Assembly: GCA_052384575.1 (NCBI GenBank)
Contig: JBQSUQ010000017.1
DNA from: JBQSUQ01 sp052384575
GTDB taxonomy: Bacteria > Pseudomonadota > Gammaproteobacteria > Enterobacterales > Pasteurellaceae
Length of the DNA: 64,000 nt
Direction: 5' to 3' (one strand)
The notes under the pieces are model-generated. The model was not told the DNA's origin, did not search any database, and worked only from the letters and a program-made list of their open reading frames with translations. The position numbers and the translations under genes were made by a program. How positions within the stretch are numbered: the first letter of the stretch is position 1; every line of letters starts with the position of its first letter. Below are positions 53,931 to 62,637 of this stretch, one piece after another.

Positions 53931-54857
53931 TTATTCCTGATAAACCTCTGCCAGAATTTTATCGGCACCTAAAGCCAGTAATTGCTCCGCGATTTGAACA
54001 CCTAAAACTTCGGCATTTTCCACCGCACTTTTGCCTTCCGCGCGGATGATTTGCGAACCATCTAAAGCACCGACTAAAGCACGTAGATAAATTTCGCCAT
54101 TTTGTTGAATGGCAAAACCACCAATTGGCACTTGGCAGCCACCTTGTAAGCGATTATTCATTGCGCGTTCGGCTAACACACAAGCCGTAGTTTCTGCATC
54201 TGCTAACGGCGCTAATAATAATTGTGTTTGTTGGTCAGCAACGCGACATTCAATACCGACCGCGCCTTGTCCCGCTGCAGGTAAGGAGGTTTCGACTTCA
54301 ATGTAAGATTTAATGCGTTCTGCCAATCCTAAACGAATTAAACCCGCAGCAGCTAAAATGATGGCATCATATTCGCCATTATCTAATTTACTTAAGCGTG
54401 TGCCAACATTGCCGCGTAATGAATGAATTTGTAAATCAGGGCGTAATTTTTTTAATTGGCATTGGCGGCGTAAGCTGGATGTACCCACTACTGCACCTTG
54501 CGGTAATTCCGCTAAGCTATGGTATTTGTTAGATACAAAGGCATCACGCGGATCTTCACGTTTACAAATCACGCTTAGCCCCAATCCTTCTGGAAATTGC
54601 ATAGGCACATCTTTCATTGAATGAACTGCAATATCCGCTTCTCCATTCAGTAACGCGTTTTCCAATTCTTTCACAAACAAACCTTTGCCACCAATTTTGG
54701 CTAAAGGCGTATCTAAAATAATATCGCCCTTTGTCACCATTTTGACTAGCTCAATCTGTAAATCGGGGTAAAGCGCTTGTAAGCGATCTTTTACATAATT
54801 AGCTTGCCATAATGCTAATGGACTTTGGCGTGTGGCAATTTTTAATCTGTTTTTCAT
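53931..54857 (-). CDS. hemC: Porphobilinogen deaminase (hydroxymethylbilane synthase)
   Basis: Polymerises four porphobilinogens on a dipyrromethane cofactor. The N-terminal IATRQSPLALWQA, the anion-site VHSMKDVP, VGTSSLRRQ and the cofactor cysteine in LQGGCQVPIGG are all present. 308 residues from the second ATG (54857); the first ATG is at 54860. It begins 5 bases after the pssA stop, with no room for a separate promoter, so it is likely read from pssA. Uptake signal at 54022-54030. Confidence 0.96.
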   Translation of the reverse strand: MKNRLKIATRQSPLALWQANYVKDRLQALYPDLQIELVKMVTKGDIILDTPLAKIGGKGLFVKELENALLNGEADIAVHSMKDVPMQFPEGLGLSVICKREDPRDAFVSNKYHSLAELPQGAVVGTSSLRRQCQLKKLRPDLQIHSLRGNVGTRLSKLDNGEYDAIILAAAGLIRLGLAERIKSYIEVETSLPAAGQGAVGIECRVADQQTQLLLAPLADAETTACVLAERAMNNRLQGGCQVPIGGFAIQQNGEIYLRALVGALDGSQIIRAEGKSAVENAEVLGVQIAEQLLALGADKILAEVYQE

Positions 54858-54862
54858 CATAG

Positions 54863-56221
54863 TTATAAAATCATTTTGACGATACGATCTGCTTTTAGTC
54901 GTGCAAAACGCTTGAGTAAACGTTGCGCTGGCGCAGGGTATTGTTCCATTTCTTCTAATTCTGAATAATGGCTTAATATTTTGGTGTGTTGGCGAATTTC
55001 ATTTAATTCTTGTTCCACTTTGTCTTTTAATTGCTGATTTGGATCGGAAATTAATAAGCCATTTTCCGCGTCTAAACGCCAAGCGCGTGGATTAAGATTG
55101 TTGCCCGTTAATAAAATATATTGGTCATCCACCCAAACACCTTTTAAGTGATAGCTGTGATCTTCATCTTTCCACAAACGAACAATGAGGTTGCCTTGCG
55201 CCATTTCATATTCAAATTTTTGGCAAAATGCGCGTAAGTTCTTTTCATAAAGATAAGGCAAAGCGCCAGCTAATTTAAATTGCTCTGTGGGTGGAATGTA
55301 AAAATCATTGGCGGTTTTATCACCCACGATGATTTCTACTTGTTTTCCATCAGTTAAAAGTTCTTTAATTTTAACTTGTAAACTGCGTGGGAAATTAAAA
55401 TAAGGGGTACAAATGGTGAGCTTTTGTTGTACCAATACGAACAAATCTTGGATCGTTCGGTTTAATACGTTGTTTCTTGCACCTAAACCAAAAATTGGGG
55501 TGATTAATAAATCTTGGCTAAATTGCACCGCACTTTTCAGATCATAATGGGCCTGCTTCATTAAATGTTTACGAAATAATTTAATGTGCGCTTTGATTTC
55601 TTTGGTTCTAGGGCGATTTGGGTCATCCAACGCAAATACTGCATTAGGATCGTTTAAATATTGCTGCATAAATTGCACAAAGCTATCTGCTAAAGCAGCA
55701 TTTTTGATTGTTTGATAGCGATCGTAACGGTATTTTTCTTTTTGATATAAATACACATTATTTATGCTCGCGCCGCTATACAGCACTGTATCATCAAAGA
55801 CGAACCCTTTTATATGCAGGACACCGAAGACTTCTCGAGTATTAATGGGCACACCAAAAAACATGGCATCGTTACCTTGTTTTTGACGTTGTTCTGAATA
55901 CCAATCCGCGTTGGTGGTGCCTTTGGCTGCGCCCAATAAATTGCGCTGTGCGCGGTGCCAATCCACAAAAATTTTAATATCTAACTGCGGATTATTGGCT
56001 TTAGCTTGATAGATCTCTGCCAGTATTTCTTCGCCAGCTTCATCTAACTGCCAATAAAGTGCAGTGAAATAAATGCGAGTTTTTGCTTGCCGAATTAATT
56101 GAATGATGGCTTGTTTAAAAGCAACGGGACCTGAAAGAAATTCAATGTCTTCAGCCTGTTGAGGAAAATAACTCAGCTTGGCTAAATGTTGCGTTGCTCT
56201 TTTATTTCGATTAATAAACAT
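54863..56221 (-). CDS. pssA: CDP-diacylglycerol-serine O-phosphatidyltransferase (PLD type)
   Basis: Makes phosphatidylserine, the precursor of phosphatidylethanolamine. It is a phospholipase-D superfamily member with two HKD motifs, HIKGFVFDD (with YSGASINNVY) and HLKGVWVDD (with LTGNNLNPRAW). 452 residues, as in E. coli PssA; peripheral membrane protein. Divergent yfiF upstream matches the E. coli order. hemCDXY follows within 5 bases, an unusual joining of lipid and haem genes. Uptake signal at 55527-55535. Confidence 0.95.
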   Translation of the reverse strand: MFINRNKRATQHLAKLSYFPQQAEDIEFLSGPVAFKQAIIQLIRQAKTRIYFTALYWQLDEAGEEILAEIYQAKANNPQLDIKIFVDWHRAQRNLLGAAKGTTNADWYSEQRQKQGNDAMFFGVPINTREVFGVLHIKGFVFDDTVLYSGASINNVYLYQKEKYRYDRYQTIKNAALADSFVQFMQQYLNDPNAVFALDDPNRPRTKEIKAHIKLFRKHLMKQAHYDLKSAVQFSQDLLITPIFGLGARNNVLNRTIQDLFVLVQQKLTICTPYFNFPRSLQVKIKELLTDGKQVEIIVGDKTANDFYIPPTEQFKLAGALPYLYEKNLRAFCQKFEYEMAQGNLIVRLWKDEDHSYHLKGVWVDDQYILLTGNNLNPRAWRLDAENGLLISDPNQQLKDKVEQELNEIRQHTKILSHYSELEEMEQYPAPAQRLLKRFARLKADRIVKMIL

Positions 56222-56316
56222 AATTTTTCTTCTTTTAGTTCGGTAATAGCGGTGCCATTATCAATAGGTTAGTTTACAATATTTATGTTGTAACTGGGTA
56301 GAAAAAAGCATTTTTT

Positions 56317-56325
56317 TGCTATAAT
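56317..56325 (+). promoter_or_regulatory. Extended -10 promoter of yfiF
   Basis: TGCTATAAT, a perfect extended -10, 67 bases before the ATG, preceded by a T tract. No convincing -35, which extended -10 promoters can do without. Confidence 0.6.
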
Positions 56326-56391
56326 AGTCACAAATTTTTAGGCGAAATGCTTAAAATTCACACTATTTCTTATTTTATTGATGATTAAATT

Positions 56392-57408
56392 ATGAACAAT
56401 TCAAAATCCTCCCGCCATTCGAAACCGACCTTTCAAACTGCGTCGGATAATAAACGTTTCCAAGAACGCAGCGTTTCAGCGCGTACAGAATTCGCTAAAC
56501 AGGCTGCGCCGCAGAAAAAACGCAGTAAAAATGGACCGCAGTTTTCCTTTCAAAAAGCAGAGCAACCTAAGACGTTGATAAAGGAAGGCAATTTTAATGG
56601 GGTTCAAGTGCGAGTGAAATCGCAAGCTGAAAGTGCAAAAGTGAAAAAAACAGGGCCTTTATCTCCGCGTGCGCCTGAGAAAATTAAGAAAAATCGTGCC
56701 GAAGAAATGAAGGTGTTTGGAGAAAATGCTTGCTTAACGCTGTTCGCTCAGCGTCCCGAATCTATTGTGCGCGTGTGGGCAACGGTGGAAATGTCTCATA
56801 AAATTGGCGATGTATTCAGTTATTTAGCGGCGAATAAAAAAGCGTATCATGTGGTTGATCGCGAAGAATTGGAATTGGTGAGCGGTTCTGAACATCATAA
56901 TGGCATTTGTATGTTGGTAAAAAAACAACGACCATTTAGTTTGGCAGGTTACTTAGATGTGCCCAAATTATCCGATTGTTTGTTGATGTTGGATGGCGTG
57001 GCAAATAATCCGCAAAATATCGGCGGCATTGTGCGTACTTGCGCATTTTATGGCGTAAAAGGCATTGTTACTAGCTCGCCAGATTTGTTGTTTTCAGCAA
57101 ATGCAGCGCGTGTAGCAGAAGGCGGATTGGAATATATCAATGTCTTACAAACGGAAGCCATGGACAGCGCCTTGAGCCAACTGCGTAAAGCAGGTTATCA
57201 AATCGTGCATTTGACCAGTGCAAAAAATGCGAAGAATATCCATTCTGTGCGCTTTAACGATAAGGTTGTTTTTGTATTAGCGCATGAAGGGGAAATGGCA
57301 GAAAAGCAAGACGAAGTAGTGAATTTGAGCTTAGCTAATCCATTAAAAATAGGCTTGAATGTGGCGGTTGCCACAGGCATTTTATTGGCAAAATGGGTGG
57401 CGCGTTAA
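56392..57408 (+). CDS. yfiF: TrmH/SpoU-family RNA methyltransferase YfiF
   Basis: 338 residues. A basic, low-complexity N-terminal part (about 1-100, many Lys/Arg/Ser) likely contacts RNA. The SPOUT 2'-O-methyltransferase domain follows, with LDGVANNPQNIGGIVRTC (motif 1), VLAHEGEMAEK (motif 2) and SLANPLKIGLNVAVATG (motif 3, knot). The target nucleotide is not known. Divergent from pssA. Confidence 0.92.
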   Translation: MNNSKSSRHSKPTFQTASDNKRFQERSVSARTEFAKQAAPQKKRSKNGPQFSFQKAEQPKTLIKEGNFNGVQVRVKSQAESAKVKKTGPLSPRAPEKIKKNRAEEMKVFGENACLTLFAQRPESIVRVWATVEMSHKIGDVFSYLAANKKAYHVVDREELELVSGSEHHNGICMLVKKQRPFSLAGYLDVPKLSDCLLMLDGVANNPQNIGGIVRTCAFYGVKGIVTSSPDLLFSANAARVAEGGLEYINVLQTEAMDSALSQLRKAGYQIVHLTSAKNAKNIHSVRFNDKVVFVLAHEGEMAEKQDEVVNLSLANPLKIGLNVAVATGILLAKWVAR

Positions 57409-57409
57409 A

Positions 57410-57670
57410 TTAGAGTTTGTCTGCGTGGTGAATGAGTACAAAACGTTCCCATAATTCCTCTTGGCTTTCTCGATGCTCAGGATCATCAATAATACATTTG
57501 GAAATTGGGCAAACTTTTTGGCAAGTTGGGGTGTCATAATGACCAACACATTCAGTACAAAGTGCAGGATCGATCACATAGATGTCATCGCCAATGGAGA
57601 TGGCTTCATTGGGACATTCTGGTAAGCACATATCGCAATTAGTGCATTTGTCAGTAATAAGTAATGCCAT
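57410..57670 (-). CDS. yfhL: YfhL-family 2[4Fe-4S] ferredoxin
   Basis: 86-residue ferredoxin. The first cluster motif is CTNCDMCLPECPNEA; the second is CTECVGHYDTPTCQKVCP, with the long insertion between cysteines typical of the Alvin/YfhL group. The C-terminal helical extension (SQEELWERFVLIHH) also fits that group. The electron partner is unknown. It converges with yfiF, one base apart. Confidence 0.93.
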   Translation of the reverse strand: MALLITDKCTNCDMCLPECPNEAISIGDDIYVIDPALCTECVGHYDTPTCQKVCPISKCIIDDPEHRESQEELWERFVLIHHADKL

Positions 57671-57737
57671 GATGATCCTTGTTATAGCAGAAAGTGGGCG
57701 ATTATAAAGAAATTCAGTGCAAAGTTAAAGGTTAAAA

Positions 57738-58457
57738 ATGAAACAAAAGCAAATCATCCAATTAGCCATTGTCGCAATCGCGGTGGTATTCTCGTTTTTT
57801 ACAGATTGGTTTAATGATAAACCCCAAAAGAATCCCCCTGCGAAACAAGCGGAAAAAGCACAGCATAAGCCGCAATCTAAACAAAGTGCGGTGAATTCTG
57901 ACTATGATTTTATCATGCGAAATGATGCGATTGGACCAAATAAACAAGCAAAAACCGATTATTATATGTTGGCGTTATCTTGGTCGCCGGCTTTTTGTGA
58001 AACGCAACAATATCGCAACAGTGGTGATTTACCTGCTTCTGCGCAAATGCAATGTGGTGTTGAGAAAAAATATGGCTGGGTGATTCATGGTTTGTGGCCG
58101 CAAAGTGCAGTGGCAAAAAGCAGTGCCGATCATCCAAGATTTTGCCAAGGGGATTTGCCTGCGGTAGATTATCAAATGATGCAACCCTATTTAGCAGAAA
58201 GTCCAAGTTTGCATTTGCTGCAAGGAGAATGGGAAAAACATGGCGCTTGCGCTTTTGATAGTGCGGAACAGTACTTTAAAAAACAGCAAGAATTATACCG
58301 CACTTTGACCTTGCCTCAGACTGAAATGAGCAAGAAAGAGTTATTCCGTTGGGTGAAGGCTCATAATCCACAACTTAAAAATGCTTATCTTGGTGCTAGC
58401 CGAGCGGAATTGTTTATTTGTTATGATTTAAATTGGCAAGTGATGGATTGTAAATAA
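57738..58457 (+). CDS. rna: Ribonuclease I (RNase T2 family)
   Basis: Secreted or periplasmic endoribonuclease without base preference. An uncleaved-looking N-terminal hydrophobic helix (IIQLAIVAIAVVFSFF) is followed by a Lys/Pro/Gln-rich linker. The catalytic histidine motifs are VIHGLWPQS (CAS I) and EWEKHGACAF (CAS II). Six or so cysteines fit disulphides made by DsbA. 239 residues. It lies between the ferredoxin and pgk, as in H. influenzae. Two uptake signals fall in the gene (57894-57902 and 58297-58305). Confidence 0.93.
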   Translation: MKQKQIIQLAIVAIAVVFSFFTDWFNDKPQKNPPAKQAEKAQHKPQSKQSAVNSDYDFIMRNDAIGPNKQAKTDYYMLALSWSPAFCETQQYRNSGDLPASAQMQCGVEKKYGWVIHGLWPQSAVAKSSADHPRFCQGDLPAVDYQMMQPYLAESPSLHLLQGEWEKHGACAFDSAEQYFKKQQELYRTLTLPQTEMSKKELFRWVKAHNPQLKNAYLGASRAELFICYDLNWQVMDCK

Positions 58458-58481
58458 ATCAGAATAATTTGATCTAAAGCA

Positions 58482-58510
58482 GTTACAAGCTACTCATATC
58501 TCGTTATAAT
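58482..58510 (+). promoter_or_regulatory. pgk promoter
   Basis: GTTACA, 17-base spacer, perfect TATAAT, ending 50 bases before pgk. AAGAGGAAATAG supplies the ribosome site. Confidence 0.65.
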
Positions 58511-58560
58511 ACGGCGGATTAGGAAGAATTTTTATTTTTTAACTTTTAAGAGGAAATAGT

Positions 58561-59736
58561 ATGTCAGTAATCAAAATGACCGACCTTGACTTAGCAGGTA
58601 AACGTGTGTTTATTCGTGCGGATTTAAACGTACCAGTAAAAGACGGTAAAGTAACCTCTGATGCGCGTATTCGTGCAACTATTCCAACGCTAAAATTAGC
58701 GCTTGAGAAAGGGGCAAAAGTGATGGTGACTTCTCACTTAGGTCGTCCTACAGAAGGTGAATTTAAACCTGAAGATTCATTACAACCTGTGGTTGATTAT
58801 TTGAATAATGCGGGTTTAGGCGTGTCTGTACGTTTAGCACAAAACTATTTAGACGGCGTAGAAGTAAATGACGGTGAAATCGTTGTTTTAGAAAACGTAC
58901 GTGTTAATAAAGGTGAAAAGAAAAACGATCCTGAATTAGGTAAAAAATACGCCGCACTTTGCGATGTATTTGTTATGGATGCATTTGGTACTGCGCACCG
59001 CGCGCAAGCATCAACCTATGGCGTCGCTGAATTTGCACCAGTCGCTTGTGCAGGTCCATTATTAGCCGCTGAATTAGATGCTTTAGGTAAAGCATTAAAA
59101 GAGCCACAACGTCCAATGTTAGCGATTGTTGGTGGTTCAAAAGTATCAACTAAATTAACTGTATTAGATTCACTTTCAAAAGTAGCAGACCAATTAATCG
59201 TTGGTGGTGGTATTGCAAATACCTTTATTGCAGCAGAAGGCAATAATGTAGGTAATTCTTTATACGAAGCAGATTTAATCCCTGAAGCACAACGCTTATC
59301 TAAAGTAACCAATATTCCAGTGCCAGTGGATGTTCGTGTGGGTAAAGAATTCTCTGAAACAGCTCCGGCAACAGAAAAAGCTGTAAACGAAGTCGCAGCA
59401 GATGAATCTATTTTCGATATTGGTGATAAATCAGCAGAAGAATTAGCGAAAATTATCAAATCAGCAAAAACTATTTTATGGAATGGTCCTGTTGGCGTAT
59501 TTGAATTCCCGAATTTCCGTAAAGGTACTGAAGTGGTGGCAAATGCGATTGCTGAAGCAACAGCAAATGGCGCATTCTCAATTGCTGGTGGTGGCGACAC
59601 TTTAGCAGCGATTGATTTATTCGGCATTGCAAACAAAATTTCTTACATTTCAACTGGTGGTGGCGCATTCTTAGAATTCGTAGAAGGTAAAGTATTACCT
59701 GCGGTAGAAATTTTAGAAAAACGCGCAAACGGTTAA
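58561..59736 (+). CDS. pgk: Phosphoglycerate kinase
   Basis: Glycolytic kinase producing ATP from 1,3-bisphosphoglycerate. The N-terminal FIRADLNVPVKDG, TSHLGRPTEG, the nucleotide-site GGSKVSTKL and GGGIANTF, the hinge NGPVGVFEFP and the C-terminal GGGDTLAAID are all intact. 391 residues. Highly biased codons and no exact uptake signal. Paired with fba for coordinated glycolysis. Confidence 0.97.
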   Translation: MSVIKMTDLDLAGKRVFIRADLNVPVKDGKVTSDARIRATIPTLKLALEKGAKVMVTSHLGRPTEGEFKPEDSLQPVVDYLNNAGLGVSVRLAQNYLDGVEVNDGEIVVLENVRVNKGEKKNDPELGKKYAALCDVFVMDAFGTAHRAQASTYGVAEFAPVACAGPLLAAELDALGKALKEPQRPMLAIVGGSKVSTKLTVLDSLSKVADQLIVGGGIANTFIAAEGNNVGNSLYEADLIPEAQRLSKVTNIPVPVDVRVGKEFSETAPATEKAVNEVAADESIFDIGDKSAEELAKIIKSAKTILWNGPVGVFEFPNFRKGTEVVANAIAEATANGAFSIAGGGDTLAAIDLFGIANKISYISTGGGAFLEFVEGKVLPAVEILEKRANG

Positions 59737-59748
59737 GAGAGCATAATA

Positions 59749-59769
59749 GGTAGGTTTTAAACCTACCTT
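59749..59769 (+). terminator. Short palindrome between pgk and fba
   Basis: AGGTAGGTTTTAAACCTACCT is nearly perfect, but the downstream bases are TCTCCCTC rather than a T run. It may be an attenuating or mRNA-processing hairpin rather than a full terminator. Confidence 0.4.
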
Positions 59770-59823
59770 CTCCCTCATTTATTTTTAACAGTGCAAAAGC
59801 ACTCAATAAGAAGGAAAAGCAAA

Positions 59824-60900
<1,077 letters not shown>

Positions 60901-60921
60901 TTAGCTAAAATAAGCTAAAAT

Positions 60922-60956
60922 AACACCGCACTTTGTCGTAAAGTGCGGTGTTTTTT
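60922..60956 (+). terminator. USS inverted-pair terminator after fba
   Basis: AACACCGCACTTT-loop-AAAGTGCGGTGTT followed by six T. Both arms are exact uptake signals (60925-60933 and 60941-60949). Confidence 0.88.
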
Positions 60957-60980
60957 CATCTACTTTTATGTGAGACGATT

Positions 60981-62249
60981 ATGGATTCCCTCTTGAATTT
61001 TATCAAAAATAACAAAATGTTAAGCCTAACGAATTTCGCCGTAGGCTTGTTCTTTTTAACGGTGCTGATGTTTAAAGGAAGTCATAATATTGGTTTTATT
61101 TTGTTGGCAGTTATCGGCATTTGTTATGCTATTTATTATTTCCTTATTAAACGCAATACATTTGCTCTTTCAAAGCAAGATAAATGGTTGATGGCGAGTT
61201 TCGCTTTTTATGTGTTGATCTTCCTGCTTTCTGTCATCTTTAATGGTGGAAAAATGAGGGAACTGGATAATCCAAGCCGCGCTTTATTGGTATTACCTCT
61301 AATCATTTTATTTGCCAAGTTTCCTATTCGTTTTTCTATATTGTTGCATTGTATTCCAGCAGGCGCTTTTATTTCGGGCGTTGTGGCATTAATTCATCGT
61401 TTTGTGTTGAATTATTCCCAAGCCTTTCAACATCAAATGCATATTCAGGCCGGTGATATTGCCATGTCTCTTGGCCTATTTAGCTTAGCCATTGCTCTCT
61501 ATTTTGCGATTAAAAAATCCAAAAAATACACCGCACTTTATTTGATCGCTTCCTTGTTTGGTGTGTTAGGCAGTGTGCTTTCGACAGCGCGTGGTGGCTG
61601 GGTGGCAATTCCGGTCATTTTGGTGTTAATTCTTTGGACATATCGCCATCAATTAGCTAAGAAATGGTTGGCTTCTGTTTCATTGGTGATGATTGGATTG
61701 ATTGCTTTGGCGTTAGCTATTCCACAAACAAAAATGATGTATCGAATTAATCAAGTTGAAAGAGAAGTGCATGCATATTTTGAAAAAGGGTATGCCAATA
61801 CATCTTTAGGTGCGAGATTTGATATGTGGAAGAGTGCGATTTTAATGGCACAAGAAAAGCCATTGTTAGGTTGGGGGACAGCAGGAAGCACAGAGCAACG
61901 TAAATTACAGGCGAAACAAAAATTAGTTCACCCTGTTATTGCTCGATTTACCCACGCTCATAACCAATATTTAGATGATTTATCTAAACGAGGTATTTTA
62001 GGATTAATTGCATTATTGGGGATTTTGGGTGTGCCTTTGTGCTATTTTGCTAAATCCCTTTCATCATCAAATATTGCGATAAAATTAACCGCACTTTTAG
62101 GCACAATTCATGTGGTGGCGGTTGGCTGTTATGGTTTAAGTCAAGGCTTTTTTACCCATAACTCAGGTTCCATTTTTTACTTTTTGGTAGTGATAATTTT
62201 ATATGCTAGCTTGAAAAATCAATTAGTTTCTCAATTGGAACTGGATTAA
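60981..62249 (+). CDS. O-antigen ligase (WaaL-like) family membrane protein
   Basis: About ten hydrophobic helices across 422 residues, with a Wzy_C-type periplasmic loop in the second half (GARFDMWKSAI, KPLLGWGTAGS, HAHNQYLDDLSKRGILG). The Arg and His residues in this loop are those required in ligases. It likely joins a glycan to lipid A-core, or polymerises one; the donor is not evident. The frame opens at 60948 inside the fba terminator, but the ATG at 60981 preceded by GAGACG is better. Uptake signals lie at 61530-61538 and 62098-62106. Confidence 0.85.
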   Translation: MDSLLNFIKNNKMLSLTNFAVGLFFLTVLMFKGSHNIGFILLAVIGICYAIYYFLIKRNTFALSKQDKWLMASFAFYVLIFLLSVIFNGGKMRELDNPSRALLVLPLIILFAKFPIRFSILLHCIPAGAFISGVVALIHRFVLNYSQAFQHQMHIQAGDIAMSLGLFSLAIALYFAIKKSKKYTALYLIASLFGVLGSVLSTARGGWVAIPVILVLILWTYRHQLAKKWLASVSLVMIGLIALALAIPQTKMMYRINQVEREVHAYFEKGYANTSLGARFDMWKSAILMAQEKPLLGWGTAGSTEQRKLQAKQKLVHPVIARFTHAHNQYLDDLSKRGILGLIALLGILGVPLCYFAKSLSSSNIAIKLTALLGTIHVVAVGCYGLSQGFFTHNSGSIFYFLVVIILYASLKNQLVSQLELD

Positions 62250-62276
62250 AAATAGGGGATAATCTCCCCTTTTTTA

Positions 62277-62636
62277 TTACGCAAAAATCATTAATGCCCA
62301 AACGATTGCCATATTCACTAGGGCGATAAATACTGCAGCAGAACCTTGATCTTTAGCGCGACCAGATAATTCATGGCGTTCGGTTCCAATGCGATCTACC
62401 ACACATTCCACCGCACTATTTAATAATTCCGCCACTAAAACCAACAAATAAGCGCCGATCATGAATGCAATTTCAAAGCGATCGTCGCCAAGATAAAAGG
62501 CGAGGGGAATGGCAAAAATACCCATAAAGAGTTCATGGCGAAAAGCAGCTTCATTTTTCACCGCACTTTTTAAGCCTTGTAAAGAATAACGGGTTGAATT
62601 AATTAAATGGGTAAGTCCAGTTGTTTTATCTGTCAT
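62277..62636 (-). CDS. dgkA: Diacylglycerol kinase
   Basis: 119-residue trimeric inner-membrane kinase recycling diacylglycerol to phosphatidic acid. Three hydrophobic helices and the signature AELLNSAVECVVDRIG with the catalytic Glu, plus NEAAFRHE in the N-terminal amphipathic part. It starts one base after the relA stop. Uptake signal at 62560-62568. Confidence 0.95.
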   Translation of the reverse strand: MTDKTTGLTHLINSTRYSLQGLKSAVKNEAAFRHELFMGIFAIPLAFYLGDDRFEIAFMIGAYLLVLVAELLNSAVECVVDRIGTERHELSGRAKDQGSAAVFIALVNMAIVWALMIFA

Positions 62637-62637
62637 T

